Positions 14,551 through 23,397 of a stretch of 63,016 bases of DNA are shown here, piece by piece. The translations under genes and the position numbers were made by a program. Source of the DNA: Gemmatimonadota bacterium (GTDB lineage Bacteria > Gemmatimonadota > Gemmatimonadetes > Gemmatimonadales > GWC2-71-9); contig QHTK01000071.1 in the NCBI GenBank assembly GCA_003220795.1, forward strand, positions 1 through 63,016, in the 5' to 3' direction. How positions within the stretch are numbered: the first letter of the stretch is position 1; each line of letters opens with the position of its first letter. The notes beneath the pieces are model-generated. The model was not told the origin of the DNA and did not search any database. It saw only the letters and a program-made list of their open reading frames with translations.

Positions 14551-15418
14551 CGCGTCTCCCCCAACCGCCCTCGAGCAGGACGACGCAGATTGCGGCGCCG
14601 GTCAGATCGGCGGTGGCGCCGGGATTCTTCGTGTTGCGTTCGTCTCGCAGGTCGCGATCGAGAGCGGCGATCGCCGCTCGTCCCGTCGGTGTGCGTCCCC
14701 CCCCGGCGTCTATCACCTCGCGCGCTCGTCGCTGCACCCGGACCGCTTCCTCGGGGCCGAGTTTGCGCGCGATGTGGCTGTCGGGCCAGGCCGCGAGCAG
14801 CGTGAGGTACGTCTCGACGATCGCATCGCTCCAGGAGAGCCCGGCGGCGAGCCCGCGGCGCAGGACCGGCGCACCGGCGTCGAACGTCGTCTGGAAATCG
14901 GTAACGTACTCGCGCGCGATCGCATCCCGCTCGGCCGCGAGTGCCATCGCTTCGCGCAGCGTCACACTGGGCGTGCCGGCGACGTCCTGCTCTGTAGAGC
15001 GGCCCAGTGCGCCGGGCCGGGCCTGACGGATGGCGGCGTACACTTCGCGCGCGTCCGCCACCGTGGTCTCGCCGAGCGTGGCGGCCACGGCGGCCCGCAG
15101 CGCGGCATCGTTGGAGGAGGACATCAGGGCGGCTCGGGCGAGCGGGGCGAGCAGCAATACCAGACCGAGGTTCGTGTTGGACGGCACCCAGCGGGCGGTC
15201 GCCTCCACGGCGGCCCGGATCGTGGCGCCGAGCGGGTGCTCTCCCGCAGCGGCGAGTGCGGGGCCGATCGCGACGGCGCTCGCGAGGAAGTCCTCGTACG
15301 TCGCGTCGTGGAAGCGGGCGAGCGGGGACACGTTACCAGGTTTGGGGGCGCTCGCCTCGAGCAGGCAGGCGAGCTGCGCCGCGGCGGCGACTTCGGCCGC
15401 GCGCGCCGGCGTGCTCAC
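14537..15418 (-). CDS. CitG-like (triphosphoribosyl-dephospho-CoA synthase family) protein
   Basis: The 293-residue mostly helical protein carries the family motif EASAPKPGNVSP near residue 22 and SNTNLGLVLLLAPL near residue 80. CitG makes the citrate lyase cofactor precursor, but no citrate lyase genes are near. CitG homologues are regular members of bacterial H4MPT clusters, where a ribosyl-phosphate transfer in methanopterin assembly has been suggested. The GTG at 15418 overlaps the stop of the ATP-grasp ligase as GTGA, and its end overlaps the pterin synthase start. The exact reaction is unknown. Confidence 0.82.
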   Translation of the reverse strand: MSTPARAAEVAAAAQLACLLEASAPKPGNVSPLARFHDATYEDFLASAVAIGPALAAAGEHPLGATIRAAVEATARWVPSNTNLGLVLLLAPLARAALMSSSNDAALRAAVAATLGETTVADAREVYAAIRQARPGALGRSTEQDVAGTPSVTLREAMALAAERDAIAREYVTDFQTTFDAGAPVLRRGLAAGLSWSDAIVETYLTLLAAWPDSHIARKLGPEEAVRVQRRAREVIDAGGGRTPTGRAAIAALDRDLRDERNTKNPGATADLTGAAICVVLLEGGWGRRDGRR

Positions 15419-16293
15419 GCCGACGTCAAGCGCCCGAGCAGATGCTCGACGATCGTCGCCGCGACGTCGACGGAGGTTGCTTCCTGCAGGCCGCGCCATC
15501 CCGGGATTCCGTTCACCTCGACGACATAGTCCGTGCCGTCCCGCGCCGGGAGCAGGTCGACGCCTGCGTATTCGGCACCCACGGCCCGGGCTGCACGAAG
15601 CGCCAGGTCCGTGCGTTCCCTCGAGAGCGCGGTCGCCCGCGCCCGCCCGCCGCGCGCCAGGTTCGTCTTCCAGCCGGCCGCGCTGCGCTCGATCGCCCCG
15701 ACCACGCGGCCGCCCACCACGAAGGCACGCACGTCGCAGCCGTCGTGGTCGACGGTGCGCTGCACATAATATACCCCGCGAATCGTCTCCAGCGTGCGGA
15801 ACACGCGAAACGCCATCTCTTCGCTCGTCACGCGCACCATCCCGAGCCCCATCGAGCCGAACAGCGGCTTTACGATCACGTCCTGCAGGTGGCGGAACGC
15901 CGCCAGCCCTGCGTCCGGGCTTTCGCACACAACGGTCTCGGGGACTCGGAGTCCCGCCTGCGCGAGGATGGCGGTTGTCCAGAGCTTGTCCACGGTGCGC
16001 TCGATCGCGCGCGGGGAGTTCATCACCGGGACGCCCTGCTCCTCCAGGGCGTGCAGCGTGTCCACCCGGAAGATGATCTGCTCGAGGGAGCCCGCGGGGA
16101 TGATCCGCGCCAGCACGGCGTCGCAGGCGCCGAGGTCCGTCTCGCCGGCGGCAAACGTCGTGGCCGGGCCACCGAGACGCGCCACCAGCACCTCGTAGGG
16201 GAGGACGCGTCCCTCGTGGCCCCGCGCGGCGAGCGCGCGGCAGAGCTCGTCGGTGTGCCAGCCCTGCCGCGCGGCGAGGATCGCGATGCGCAC
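15415..16293 (-). CDS. RimK/MptN-type ATP-grasp glutamate ligase
   Basis: The 292-residue ATP-grasp protein follows the RimK order. It has an N-terminal Rossmann domain (VRIAILAARQGWHTDELCRAL), the ATP-binding stretch VIVKPLFGSMGLGM near residue 145 and the metal-binding VVEVNGIPGWRGL near residue 265. Relatives include MptN, which adds glutamate to tetrahydromethanopterin, and RimK, which adds glutamate to ribosomal protein S6. The H4MPT context favours modification of the cofactor side chain. The GTG at 16293 lies 5 bases after the stop of the EthD-type gene. Its own stop overlaps the CitG-like gene. Confidence 0.85.
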   Translation of the reverse strand: MRIAILAARQGWHTDELCRALAARGHEGRVLPYEVLVARLGGPATTFAAGETDLGACDAVLARIIPAGSLEQIIFRVDTLHALEEQGVPVMNSPRAIERTVDKLWTTAILAQAGLRVPETVVCESPDAGLAAFRHLQDVIVKPLFGSMGLGMVRVTSEEMAFRVFRTLETIRGVYYVQRTVDHDGCDVRAFVVGGRVVGAIERSAAGWKTNLARGGRARATALSRERTDLALRAARAVGAEYAGVDLLPARDGTDYVVEVNGIPGWRGLQEATSVDVAATIVEHLLGRLTSA

Positions 16294-16298
16294 GGCGG

Positions 16299-16712
16299 CT
16301 AGTTCGTCTTCTGGCCGATCAGGACGGTCACGCCGCCCGTGGCGAAGGTGGGCAGGTCGGCCGCCACCGCCTTGAATCCCGCGGTCGCGATGCCTTTCTC
16401 GAGCGCCGCGCGGGACTCCCACCGGAGATCGGCCATCCGATAGAGCGCCGGTCGCTGGCCGTCGATAGTCGCCGGGAACTTCACCAATTCCACGCGGGTG
16501 ACCCCGATCTCCTGCGCATGCGATGCGAACAGCGGCACGTGCTTCTCGGCGTAGTACTTCTCGAACGCCGCCGTGTCCTTCGGCTGGTTGTACAGCACGA
16601 CTACGGCCCACGCTACCCCGGCCGCTGCCGCTCGCGGCGGGGCCGGCTTGGAGCAGGCGGCCGTGAGGGCGAGCGTGGCGAGGGCGGTGAGGCTCCGCAA
16701 CGGACGCTGCAT
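16299..16712 (-). CDS. EthD-domain lipoprotein
   Basis: The 137-residue protein has a lipoprotein signal with lipobox LTAAC (Cys20). An EthD-type dimeric alpha/beta barrel follows, with the typical stretches VVLYNQPKDTAAFEKYYAEKH and LPTFATGGVTVLIG. EthD-like domains often bind small aromatic or ether substrates or polyketides; no function is known here. A strong AAGGAG site precedes the ATG at 16712. It interrupts the otherwise cytoplasmic H4MPT operon between mch and the ATP-grasp ligase, an unusual place for an exported protein. Confidence 0.85.
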   Translation of the reverse strand: MQRPLRSLTALATLALTAACSKPAPPRAAAAGVAWAVVVLYNQPKDTAAFEKYYAEKHVPLFASHAQEIGVTRVELVKFPATIDGQRPALYRMADLRWESRAALEKGIATAGFKAVAADLPTFATGGVTVLIGQKTN

Positions 16713-16754
16713 GGAAATCGCTCCTTGGTGAGGCGTGGGTGAGGGCGCGACGCG

Positions 16755-17720
16755 TCAACTCTCGACGAGCGACGCGCGCAGCACCTCGGGGTTGATGTGT
16801 CCCGCGTGGTACGTCTTCCCGCTCTGTACGCTCGTCAGCCACACCTCGGCGGGGCTGAAGAGGAGCGGGTCGATCTTGTAGAAGTCCCCGTCGTACCGCT
16901 TGAAGATGTCGTAAAACGGCGTGCCGTAGTCCTTGGAGGCCGAGGCCGGGATCCTGGGCACGAGCTCGGCGAGCTCCACGTCGTCGGCGTTCACGGTGTA
17001 GTGCGCCTGCCCGCCGTACAAAATGCAGTCGTTGGTCCGACCGATGGCGCGCAAGTCGTTCTTCGCCACCGGCGGGAGCGGCGCCGTCCCGATCCCGCTC
17101 ACGATCTTCTTCAGGTCGAATCCCAGCGTGTCCATCTTGTGCAGGCCGGTCTCCAGGATGCGGGCCGTGATCTGCACGCCGCCGGCGAGGCTCGCCGTCG
17201 GCGCCACGACGAAAGTGAGGTGCGCCGGGACGAGCCCCGCCTTCGCGGCCACCCAGGCGGCGACGGCCTCGGTTGGCGGGTTCCGCGTCTCGAGCACCAG
17301 CACGCCGCGCGGCGCGGTCTCGGCGTAGCCGAGCTTGGCGAACAACTCGCGCTCCACTCGGGCGTGCGCCCGCAGCGGCCCCGAGCCCATCGCGAAATAC
17401 TTGTCCACCTGAATCGCCCACCCCGCGTACTGCGACGCCATGCAGCTCACCGCGGGATGATCGGTCCAGACGCGCACCCCGGGCCACGCGTCGCCACCGA
17501 TCGCCAGCGGCGTGTAGTCGACGTGCCCGAGACCGCCCATGCAGATCTCGGCGAGCGCGAGCCCCGCCGCGTGGCCTCCCGGCGTCGCGATGCCGGCGTC
17601 GATGACGCGCGCCCCGCCCGGCAGCGGTCGCGCGAGGATGCGCAGCGCAGCGGCGTGCGCCGCCATCCGGTCGGCCATCTCCCAGGCGCGATCGTTCAGG
17701 CCCAGCGGCTCGCCGCTCAC
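16755..17720 (-). CDS. mch: Methenyl-H4MPT cyclohydrolase
   Basis: The 321-residue protein matches Mch along its length. It hydrolyses methenyl-H4MPT to formyl-H4MPT in the oxidation direction. Recognisable blocks are LNDRAWEMADRM at the N-terminus, GGHAAGLALAEICMGGLGHV near residue 50, IGRTNDCILYGG near residue 230 and SKDYGTPFYDIFKRY near residue 260. The GTG at 17720 overlaps the fhcC stop as GTGA, so it is coupled to the Fhc genes that follow it in the pathway. The enzyme is cytoplasmic. It is the last C1-transfer enzyme of this operon before cofactor genes take over. Confidence 0.96.
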   Translation of the reverse strand: MSGEPLGLNDRAWEMADRMAAHAAALRILARPLPGGARVIDAGIATPGGHAAGLALAEICMGGLGHVDYTPLAIGGDAWPGVRVWTDHPAVSCMASQYAGWAIQVDKYFAMGSGPLRAHARVERELFAKLGYAETAPRGVLVLETRNPPTEAVAAWVAAKAGLVPAHLTFVVAPTASLAGGVQITARILETGLHKMDTLGFDLKKIVSGIGTAPLPPVAKNDLRAIGRTNDCILYGGQAHYTVNADDVELAELVPRIPASASKDYGTPFYDIFKRYDGDFYKIDPLLFSPAEVWLTSVQSGKTYHAGHINPEVLRASLVES

Positions 17721-18481
17721 TCCGCCACCCAGTGCAGGATCTCTCCCTTGCCGAGCTCGGCCAGGTCGCCGGAGTAGCGTGCATACCGACCCGTGATCTG
17801 GGGCTCGCCGATCGCCAGCGCGTAGCGGGCGCGCAGGTAGCGGAGCAGCAGCGGGAGGTGGGGCGGCCGGTAGGTGCAGGCGTAGCGGAACGTGGCCGGG
17901 CGGTCGATCGCCCCGAGCGCGACGATCGAGCCGCGCTTGAGGAAGCGGCCCGCGCCCGCGGCGGCCCGGCCGAATACCACCACCGTCCCCGCAATCATCC
18001 CCCTCCCCGCCTGCGGTCCCGCGTTCCCCGTCACCACGATCAGCCCGCGCCGGGCGGCGGCGCCCGCCTGGGCGCCCGCGTCGCCCCGAATGATGATCTC
18101 GCCACCGGTCATCCCGCGGGCGGCTCCCGGGAGCGCGCCGCCGGGATTGTCACCGGCGCTCCCGTGCACGTCGATGCGCCCGCCCGCCATGCCGCGACCG
18201 AGGTCGCTTCCCACGCTGCCATCGACGACGAGCTCGCCGTCGGCCATCCCGGCTCCTATGCCTTCGACCTTCGTCACGTCGCCGGTGATGCGCACCGTGG
18301 CGGACCGCTCACCCGTCACCGTGAAGAAGTCGCCCAGGAGCGCGCGCCGCCCGCCGTGCGTCACGGGCAGCTGCCCGATGTCGCCGGCGCCGAGTAATGC
18401 AAAGCGGTCGGCCGCGATGCAGTCCGCGACCAGCAGGTGCGTCGGTGCGGTCGCGAGCGTCAGCACCACGGGGTCGCTCAC
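17717..18481 (-). CDS. fhcC: Formyltransferase/hydrolase complex subunit C
   Basis: The 254-residue protein is a right-handed beta helix like FwdC/FhcC and the GXGXG domain of glutamate synthase. It has repeated GxxxGxxMxGGxIxVxG turns from about residue 60 to 180 (for example MAGGRIDVHGSAGDNPGG). It is a structural subunit of the Fhc complex, which moves the formyl group from H4MPT to a methanofuran analogue and hydrolyses it to formate. The GTG at 18481 overlaps the fhcD stop. Order on the minus strand is fhcB-fhcA-fhcD-fhcC-mch, all with 4-bp overlaps. Confidence 0.94.
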   Translation of the reverse strand: MSDPVVLTLATAPTHLLVADCIAADRFALLGAGDIGQLPVTHGGRRALLGDFFTVTGERSATVRITGDVTKVEGIGAGMADGELVVDGSVGSDLGRGMAGGRIDVHGSAGDNPGGALPGAARGMTGGEIIIRGDAGAQAGAAARRGLIVVTGNAGPQAGRGMIAGTVVVFGRAAAGAGRFLKRGSIVALGAIDRPATFRYACTYRPPHLPLLLRYLRARYALAIGEPQITGRYARYSGDLAELGKGEILHWVAE

Positions 18482-19368
18482 GCCAGGATCTTCCGGAGAT
18501 AAAAGTGATGCGGCCCGAGCTTGCCGCCGTAATTCCCCGCCGTGATCGCCACGATGCCCGGCCGGCACGCGGCGCGGATCCCGCCGCGCATCGCCGCCTC
18601 GATCGCAGGGGCGTCGGTTCCGTCGAGCACGATTTCGAGCACGCTGTTCACGCCTGCCGGGACCTGTGACGTGGTGACCGCGCGGAGCGTGGGGTCGAAC
18701 GCGTCGTTCGTCGTGGCGATCATGTTCTTGTAGCGCCGCGAGCCGACTTTACTCCCGCTCCGCACCACGCCCCCCGGGAAGGGGAGGATCACCCCCCGAA
18801 AGTTCGTCATCGCGAGGACGGCGGCCTCCGCCGCGGCGAGCGCCGCGTCGGCGTCCTCCGCCAGAATCAGGAAGTTCCCGCCCCCCACGCCCTTCTGCAT
18901 ACCGAACGTCTCCTCGACCAGGAACTCTCCTTCCATCACGGGCAGACGCCAGTACCGCTTGCCCCCGATCACCTTGCTCGCCTGGAACCCGTCCCCGAAC
19001 ACCCGGAGCGCCTTGCCCACCGCCAGCCGGTCGGGCGCCTCGGGGAGGCCGTCGAAGCAGGCCGTGGTGGGGCAGGTCAGCACCGTCTGGCCGATCCGGA
19101 CGATCAGCTGCTCCGAGAGGCTCTCCTTGTCCATCGTCAGGAACAGCACGCTCACCCCCGGATGCCCGTCAGGGGTCTCTTCGGGGGCGAGCTCGCGCTC
19201 GATCGCCGCCTCGCACTTGCAGCCGATCACCGAGGTGGCGAAGCCGGTGAGCTTGACGGCGGCCTCTCGCGCCCACTTGGCGTTCCGCCCGGTGATGATC
19301 AGCCGGGCGACCCGCATCGTGAACGCCTCGGCGAACGTGTCCTCGATCGTCACACCGTCGATCTTCAC
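18478..19368 (-). CDS. fhcD: Formylmethanofuran:H4MPT formyltransferase
   Basis: The 296-residue protein matches Ftr/FhcD, which transfers the formyl group between H4MPT and the methanofuran-type coenzyme. Typical blocks are the N-terminal IDGVTIEDTFAEAF, the middle GQTVLTCPTTACFDG and the loop EETFGMQKGVGGGNFLI near residue 158, with the C-terminal HHFYLRKIL. The length agrees with the family (about 300). It starts at GTG 19368 overlapping fhcA, and its end overlaps fhcC. It shows codon use like its neighbours and no disruption. Confidence 0.96.
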   Translation of the reverse strand: MKIDGVTIEDTFAEAFTMRVARLIITGRNAKWAREAAVKLTGFATSVIGCKCEAAIERELAPEETPDGHPGVSVLFLTMDKESLSEQLIVRIGQTVLTCPTTACFDGLPEAPDRLAVGKALRVFGDGFQASKVIGGKRYWRLPVMEGEFLVEETFGMQKGVGGGNFLILAEDADAALAAAEAAVLAMTNFRGVILPFPGGVVRSGSKVGSRRYKNMIATTNDAFDPTLRAVTTSQVPAGVNSVLEIVLDGTDAPAIEAAMRGGIRAACRPGIVAITAGNYGGKLGPHHFYLRKILA

Positions 19369-21014
19369 GCCACGGGCTCCGCGCCGTAGTTGGCGAACGC
19401 CACACAGGCGTAGTCGTCGAAGAAGCGCTGCACGTCCCGCGTAACCGCGGCATCGTATTCGGGGCGCACCGCCAGCCGCCGCCCGGCGGGCGCCCGCCGC
19501 AGCTGGCCCTCCTCCACCACGACGGCCCCCCCTTTGATCACGTAGCGCGGCGTCGCGAACATCTGCGCGCGGTCGGGGTCGTCGGCGTAGATGGTCACGT
19601 CGGCGTCCGCACCCGCGCCCAGGTGCCCCTTGTGCTTCAGGCCGAGCAGGCGCGCCGGGCCGGCGCGCGTGACGACGGCGATCTCGGCGAGCGTGTATTC
19701 GCGCGCCAACCCGTCGAGCAGCGCACTGCCCGCGAGCATCCGTTGGTTCACCTGCTTCAGCTGCTCGTCGCGATACGCCCGGTCCATCAGCAGCCGGATG
19801 AGCCGCGGATAGGAGAGAAACGAGCCGCCATTCGGGTGGTCGGTCGAGAGCACGACCCGCCAGGGATCGCGCGCCAGGAGGAACAGCTCCAGCCCGACCG
19901 CCCACTGCAGCGCCGCCACCGCGGCCTTCTCCTTGTACGAGTACGGGACGATCCCGCAGCCGGTCTCGAGCTCGATATCGACGTTCACCCAGCGGCGTCC
20001 GGTGCTCGCGTGCAGCAGGTACTCCACGGGACCGTCGGCGGTGACCGTGGTCGCGGGACCGAACATCACTTGGCCGACATCGACGCTGACTTCCGGATGG
20101 GCGTTCACGTGCTCGATCACATCGCGTGCGGCCGAGGTCCATCCCTTCCCCCGCTCCCCGCCGTAGCTGTGGAACTGGAGGTGGGTGAAGTGCGCGCGTT
20201 GGCCGGCCAGTGCACGCATGCTCTCGAGCGTGGTCGCGACGTTCCCCGGCTGGCCCAGGTTGTTGCAGTGGACGTGCACCGGGTGGGGCAGCCCGAGGGC
20301 GTTGGCGGCGCCGGCGAGCACCTCGAGGATCTTCCGCGGCGTCACGCTGCTCGACCCGACCGGATCGTCGATCCCGCTCACGTTGCGATCGGCGCTTCCC
20401 CCGGCCCCGCCGCCGGACTTCCAGCGCGCGATGCCTCCCGGGTTCACGATCTTGATCGCGTAGCCCCGCGTCACTCCGAGGAGCCACGCGGCGTAGTCGC
20501 GGGCCCGCGTCGGGTCGCCTGCCGCGAGCTGGCGCAGCAGGTAGTCGTCGTTGCCGAGCAGCACGAAGCAGCCCGCATCGATGATCGGCGTATCGTCCAG
20601 CTCGGCGTGGGCCTGCCGGGCCGCGAGCGGGGCGACCGCCGCCTCCATCACGGTCGTGTAGCCGAGGCCGGCGTAGCGGTACCCGGTGGTGAACGTGCTG
20701 GGAATCGTGCCGCCGGTCCCCGAACGAGCGACGGCGCCGTCAGCGAGTCGCGGCGCGGGTGCAGGATCCGCGGCGTGCTCTTCGGGAAGCAGCCGGCGGC
20801 CGTGATTGACGCTCGAGCCGGCGATGTGCGCGTGGATGTCGACGCCTCCCGGCATCACGATCATCCCGCGGGCGTCCAGTCGTGGGGCGTTGGCGGGAAG
20901 GTCGTCGACGATGCGGTCGCCCTCGATGCACACGTCGCGCACCTGGCCGTCCACGCGGTTCGCGGGATCGTGCACCGTGCCGCCGCTGACGCGGAGCTGC
21001 GGAGCAGCGCTCAT
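19365..21014 (-). CDS. fhcA: Formyltransferase/hydrolase complex subunit A
   Basis: The 549-residue amidohydrolase-fold subunit is related to FwdA. It hydrolyses the formylmethanofuran analogue to formate at a binuclear metal site. Ligand candidates are the H-x-H pair in VDIHAHIAG (about 59-61), the lysine of YAIKIVNPGG (about 196) that is carboxylated in FwdA, HVHCNN (about 255), and the aspartate of STDHPNGG (about 395). It also has the GGDK-independent C-terminal amidohydrolase strands around AGPARLLGLKHKGHLGAGADADVTIY. The ATG at 21014 overlaps the fhcB stop as ATGA. The full-length sequence is intact. Confidence 0.96.
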   Translation of the reverse strand: MSAAPQLRVSGGTVHDPANRVDGQVRDVCIEGDRIVDDLPANAPRLDARGMIVMPGGVDIHAHIAGSSVNHGRRLLPEEHAADPAPAPRLADGAVARSGTGGTIPSTFTTGYRYAGLGYTTVMEAAVAPLAARQAHAELDDTPIIDAGCFVLLGNDDYLLRQLAAGDPTRARDYAAWLLGVTRGYAIKIVNPGGIARWKSGGGAGGSADRNVSGIDDPVGSSSVTPRKILEVLAGAANALGLPHPVHVHCNNLGQPGNVATTLESMRALAGQRAHFTHLQFHSYGGERGKGWTSAARDVIEHVNAHPEVSVDVGQVMFGPATTVTADGPVEYLLHASTGRRWVNVDIELETGCGIVPYSYKEKAAVAALQWAVGLELFLLARDPWRVVLSTDHPNGGSFLSYPRLIRLLMDRAYRDEQLKQVNQRMLAGSALLDGLAREYTLAEIAVVTRAGPARLLGLKHKGHLGAGADADVTIYADDPDRAQMFATPRYVIKGGAVVVEEGQLRRAPAGRRLAVRPEYDAAVTRDVQRFFDDYACVAFANYGAEPVA

Positions 21015-22261
21015 GCGCCAAGCCGCTCGCGCAGCGCGCGCAGCGTGCCCGCGGCGGTGGGTGGGCCGGCGAGCGCGGGCCGCAGCGGCAACGGGACTTC
21101 GTCCATCCGGTACGCCGTCCCCCCCTCGTGGATTCCCGCGATGCCCGTGTCCACCGACACCGCGGGCTTGAACGCCGCTGCGCTCGCGCGCGGCCCGATC
21201 GCGACGGTGGGCAGCCCCGCCAACCCCCCGATCAGCGGCGCCGGGATGCTCGCCGGTGAGCCGATCACGAGTGCCGCGTCGATCTCCCGGGCGGCGAGCA
21301 GCGCCGCCGCGCCGGCATGGGGCCGGTAGGTCGGAAACCCGGGTGCGAAGTCCACCGCGAACGGAAACCCGGTCTGCCAGGTGAGCACCGCATCGGCGCC
21401 CGAGCGGTTCCCTCCCCCGCGCAGCACGATCAGCGCGCAGCGGGTCGGCGCGTTGAGTGCCTGGGCGAGGGTCACGAGCGCCTCGGCGCGGTCTGGGTCG
21501 GCCGGGGCGGCGCCCGGCTCTCCGTCCGCGACGAGTGCCACGTAGCGGCCCTGACTCATCCGGCCGGCGAGCTCGGCCGAGCCACGAAACCGCGCTTCGT
21601 CGCTGGCGACGCGGCCCTGCACCGTCGCGCGCATGACGCCGAGCGCGTCGACTTCGTCGCCGCCGGCGATCTCGACGCGCGCGTCGGCGTCGGCGGGCCC
21701 GCGGCCGGCGCCCACGTCCACGGCGATCACCGTACGGCTGCCGCGGCCTCGCGGCGCCTCGAGCCCGCGAGGCTCGACCGCGTAGCGCGTGGCGAAGCGC
21801 GGATAGCGCGCCACCGGGTCCACGCCCCAGAACACGATCACATCGGCCCGCTGCCGGATCTCGCCCAGCGTGGCCCCGGCCCGGCCGCGCCGCTGGGCAG
21901 CGAGCACCCCGGCGGCGGCGGCGGCGGTGATGCTGTCGAGCATGGCGCCGAGACGATCGCTCAACGCCACGGCCTCGCGCTGTGCTTCGCAGGACAGGTC
22001 GGCGGCGAGATAGACGAGCGGGCGCTTCGCGGCCCCCAGCATCCGGGCGGCTTCACCGAGCGCCCGCTCGAGCGGCGCCGCACGGCCGTTCACCCGCACA
22101 TCCTGCGGGATCCGTCCGTCGCCGAACCACGCGGCGCCCAGCGCGCACGCATTCCGCGTTTCGGCGACGCGATCCTGCTTCACGACGACGGTGATGTCGT
22201 CGCAGGCGCACCCACAGCCGAGGCAGGTGACGTGCTCCACGGTCCGCGCGGCGGGGCTCAT
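21011..22261 (-). CDS. fhcB: Formyltransferase/hydrolase complex subunit B
   Basis: The 416-residue protein corresponds to FhcB, the bacterial remnant of the tungsten/molybdenum subunit FwdB. The bacterial form is much reduced and serves the complex without formate dehydrogenase activity. A cysteine-rich N-terminus, CLGCGCACDD (C13, C16, C18, C20), recalls the FwdB iron-sulfur region. The later segments ADVIVFWGVDPVARYPRF and LRGGGNRSGADAVLTWQTG are FwdB-like. The ATG at 22261 overlaps the ATP-grasp gene stop. Whether a cluster is bound cannot be told from sequence. It lies at the head of the fhcBADC block. Confidence 0.93.
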   Translation of the reverse strand: MSPAARTVEHVTCLGCGCACDDITVVVKQDRVAETRNACALGAAWFGDGRIPQDVRVNGRAAPLERALGEAARMLGAAKRPLVYLAADLSCEAQREAVALSDRLGAMLDSITAAAAAGVLAAQRRGRAGATLGEIRQRADVIVFWGVDPVARYPRFATRYAVEPRGLEAPRGRGSRTVIAVDVGAGRGPADADARVEIAGGDEVDALGVMRATVQGRVASDEARFRGSAELAGRMSQGRYVALVADGEPGAAPADPDRAEALVTLAQALNAPTRCALIVLRGGGNRSGADAVLTWQTGFPFAVDFAPGFPTYRPHAGAAALLAAREIDAALVIGSPASIPAPLIGGLAGLPTVAIGPRASAAAFKPAVSVDTGIAGIHEGGTAYRMDEVPLPLRPALAGPPTAAGTLRALRERLGA

Positions 22262-23397
22262 GCGATCCGCCGCTCGCGCGCCTCGATCTCCTGGTACACC
22301 GCGCCGGCGCGGCGCACCAGCGCCGCGTGACAGGCGGCGGGGTCCGGGGCGTGGGCGAAGACCGTGCACACCGGGTGCCCGCGCCTGATCCGTTGCCCGG
22401 GCGAGGGGATGTCGCGCACGCTCTCGTCCTCGAGCCAGCCGCTCGTGTCGCCGATGACGACGTTACGCCTCGCATACACGATCGCCTTGCCGATCACGCC
22501 CGGGCGCCGGCGCGGCGGAGATTCCGGCAGCTCGCCGGCACAGGCGCGCGCGTGCGTCTCGAAGATCCCGAGATTGTGGGCTCGCTCGACCAGTTCGAGA
22601 GCGGCGGTGTATCGCGGGTTCACCTCGAGCGGATACGGCACGCCGCGGCGCGTCACGAAGTCAATCCCGTTGACTCCCACGAGGCGAAATTCGCGTGTCA
22701 CGAGAGCGGCGATCCGGCCGGCGATGGCGGCCAGGCCGGCGTCGGCCCCGCCAAGGATGTTCCCGCAATACCGGAAGGGACCGGCGCCGAACGCCCGGTC
22801 GCCTGCCAGGAGGCGCGAGACACCGAGCGGCACCGCGCGCCGCCCGTCGGCGGCGAATACGACCGAGCCGGGCACGCCCGCGATCCACTGCTGCAGATAG
22901 CTTCGGGCCGGCACCCTCCGGCCGCACCACGGCGTGATGCCGCTCCCGCCCCCCGACGCGCGCGGTTTCACGAGCCAGCGAGTCCGAGCCGGCGGGCGCG
23001 GCGCGCTGAGGCGGACCGCCGGCGCGGGAAGCCCGTGGGCGGTGAGGGCCCGGGCGAGTCGCACGGGGTCTCGCACTCGCCGCAGCACGGCGGGCGGATT
23101 GCCCCACAACGTGCCGCGACGCGCCAGGACCGCTACGGCGTGAGGATGGTTCTCGAAGCTCGCCACGTAGCACACCGCCTCGCAGGCGACGTCGCCCGCG
23201 GCCCGCAGCGCGGCGGGCACACTGAAGCGACCGCCCCCTGGTTCTTCTGTGCGCGCGACCAGCACCGCCCGAGCACACGCGCGCAGGTCGAGATCCCCGA
23301 ACCCATCCACCGCGAGCACGTCATATCCCGCCCGCGCGGCCGATTCGGCGAAGCCGCGCGTCGACACACCCGCGACGAGCACGCGCGTCGGCGTCAT
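22258..23397 (-). CDS. ATP-grasp family protein of the H4MPT/methylofuran cluster
   Basis: The 379-residue protein has an N-terminal Rossmann part (RVLVAGVSTRGFAESAARAGYDV) and an ATP-grasp core. WLVKPRASGGGSGITPW lies near residue 142 and PLEVNPRYTAALELVE near residue 260. A C-terminal biotin-carboxylase-like tail follows. It belongs to the ATP-grasp group always seen with fhc genes in methylotrophs (orf17-type). Tyramine-glutamate ligase MfnD of methanogens is also an ATP-grasp enzyme, so a ligase for the methylofuran side chain is a reasonable guess. The ATG at 23397 overlaps the DUF1464 stop. The product is not proven. Confidence 0.82.
   Translation of the reverse strand: MTPTRVLVAGVSTRGFAESAARAGYDVLAVDGFGDLDLRACARAVLVARTEEPGGGRFSVPAALRAAGDVACEAVCYVASFENHPHAVAVLARRGTLWGNPPAVLRRVRDPVRLARALTAHGLPAPAVRLSAPRPPARTRWLVKPRASGGGSGITPWCGRRVPARSYLQQWIAGVPGSVVFAADGRRAVPLGVSRLLAGDRAFGAGPFRYCGNILGGADAGLAAIAGRIAALVTREFRLVGVNGIDFVTRRGVPYPLEVNPRYTAALELVERAHNLGIFETHARACAGELPESPPRRRPGVIGKAIVYARRNVVIGDTSGWLEDESVRDIPSPGQRIRRGHPVCTVFAHAPDPAACHAALVRRAGAVYQEIEARERRIA

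Noticed and set aside
21011..22261. FhcB as an active molybdenum or tungsten formate dehydrogenase subunit
   Set aside because: It is the short bacterial form without the molybdopterin-type length or motifs, and no Mo cofactor genes lie nearby.
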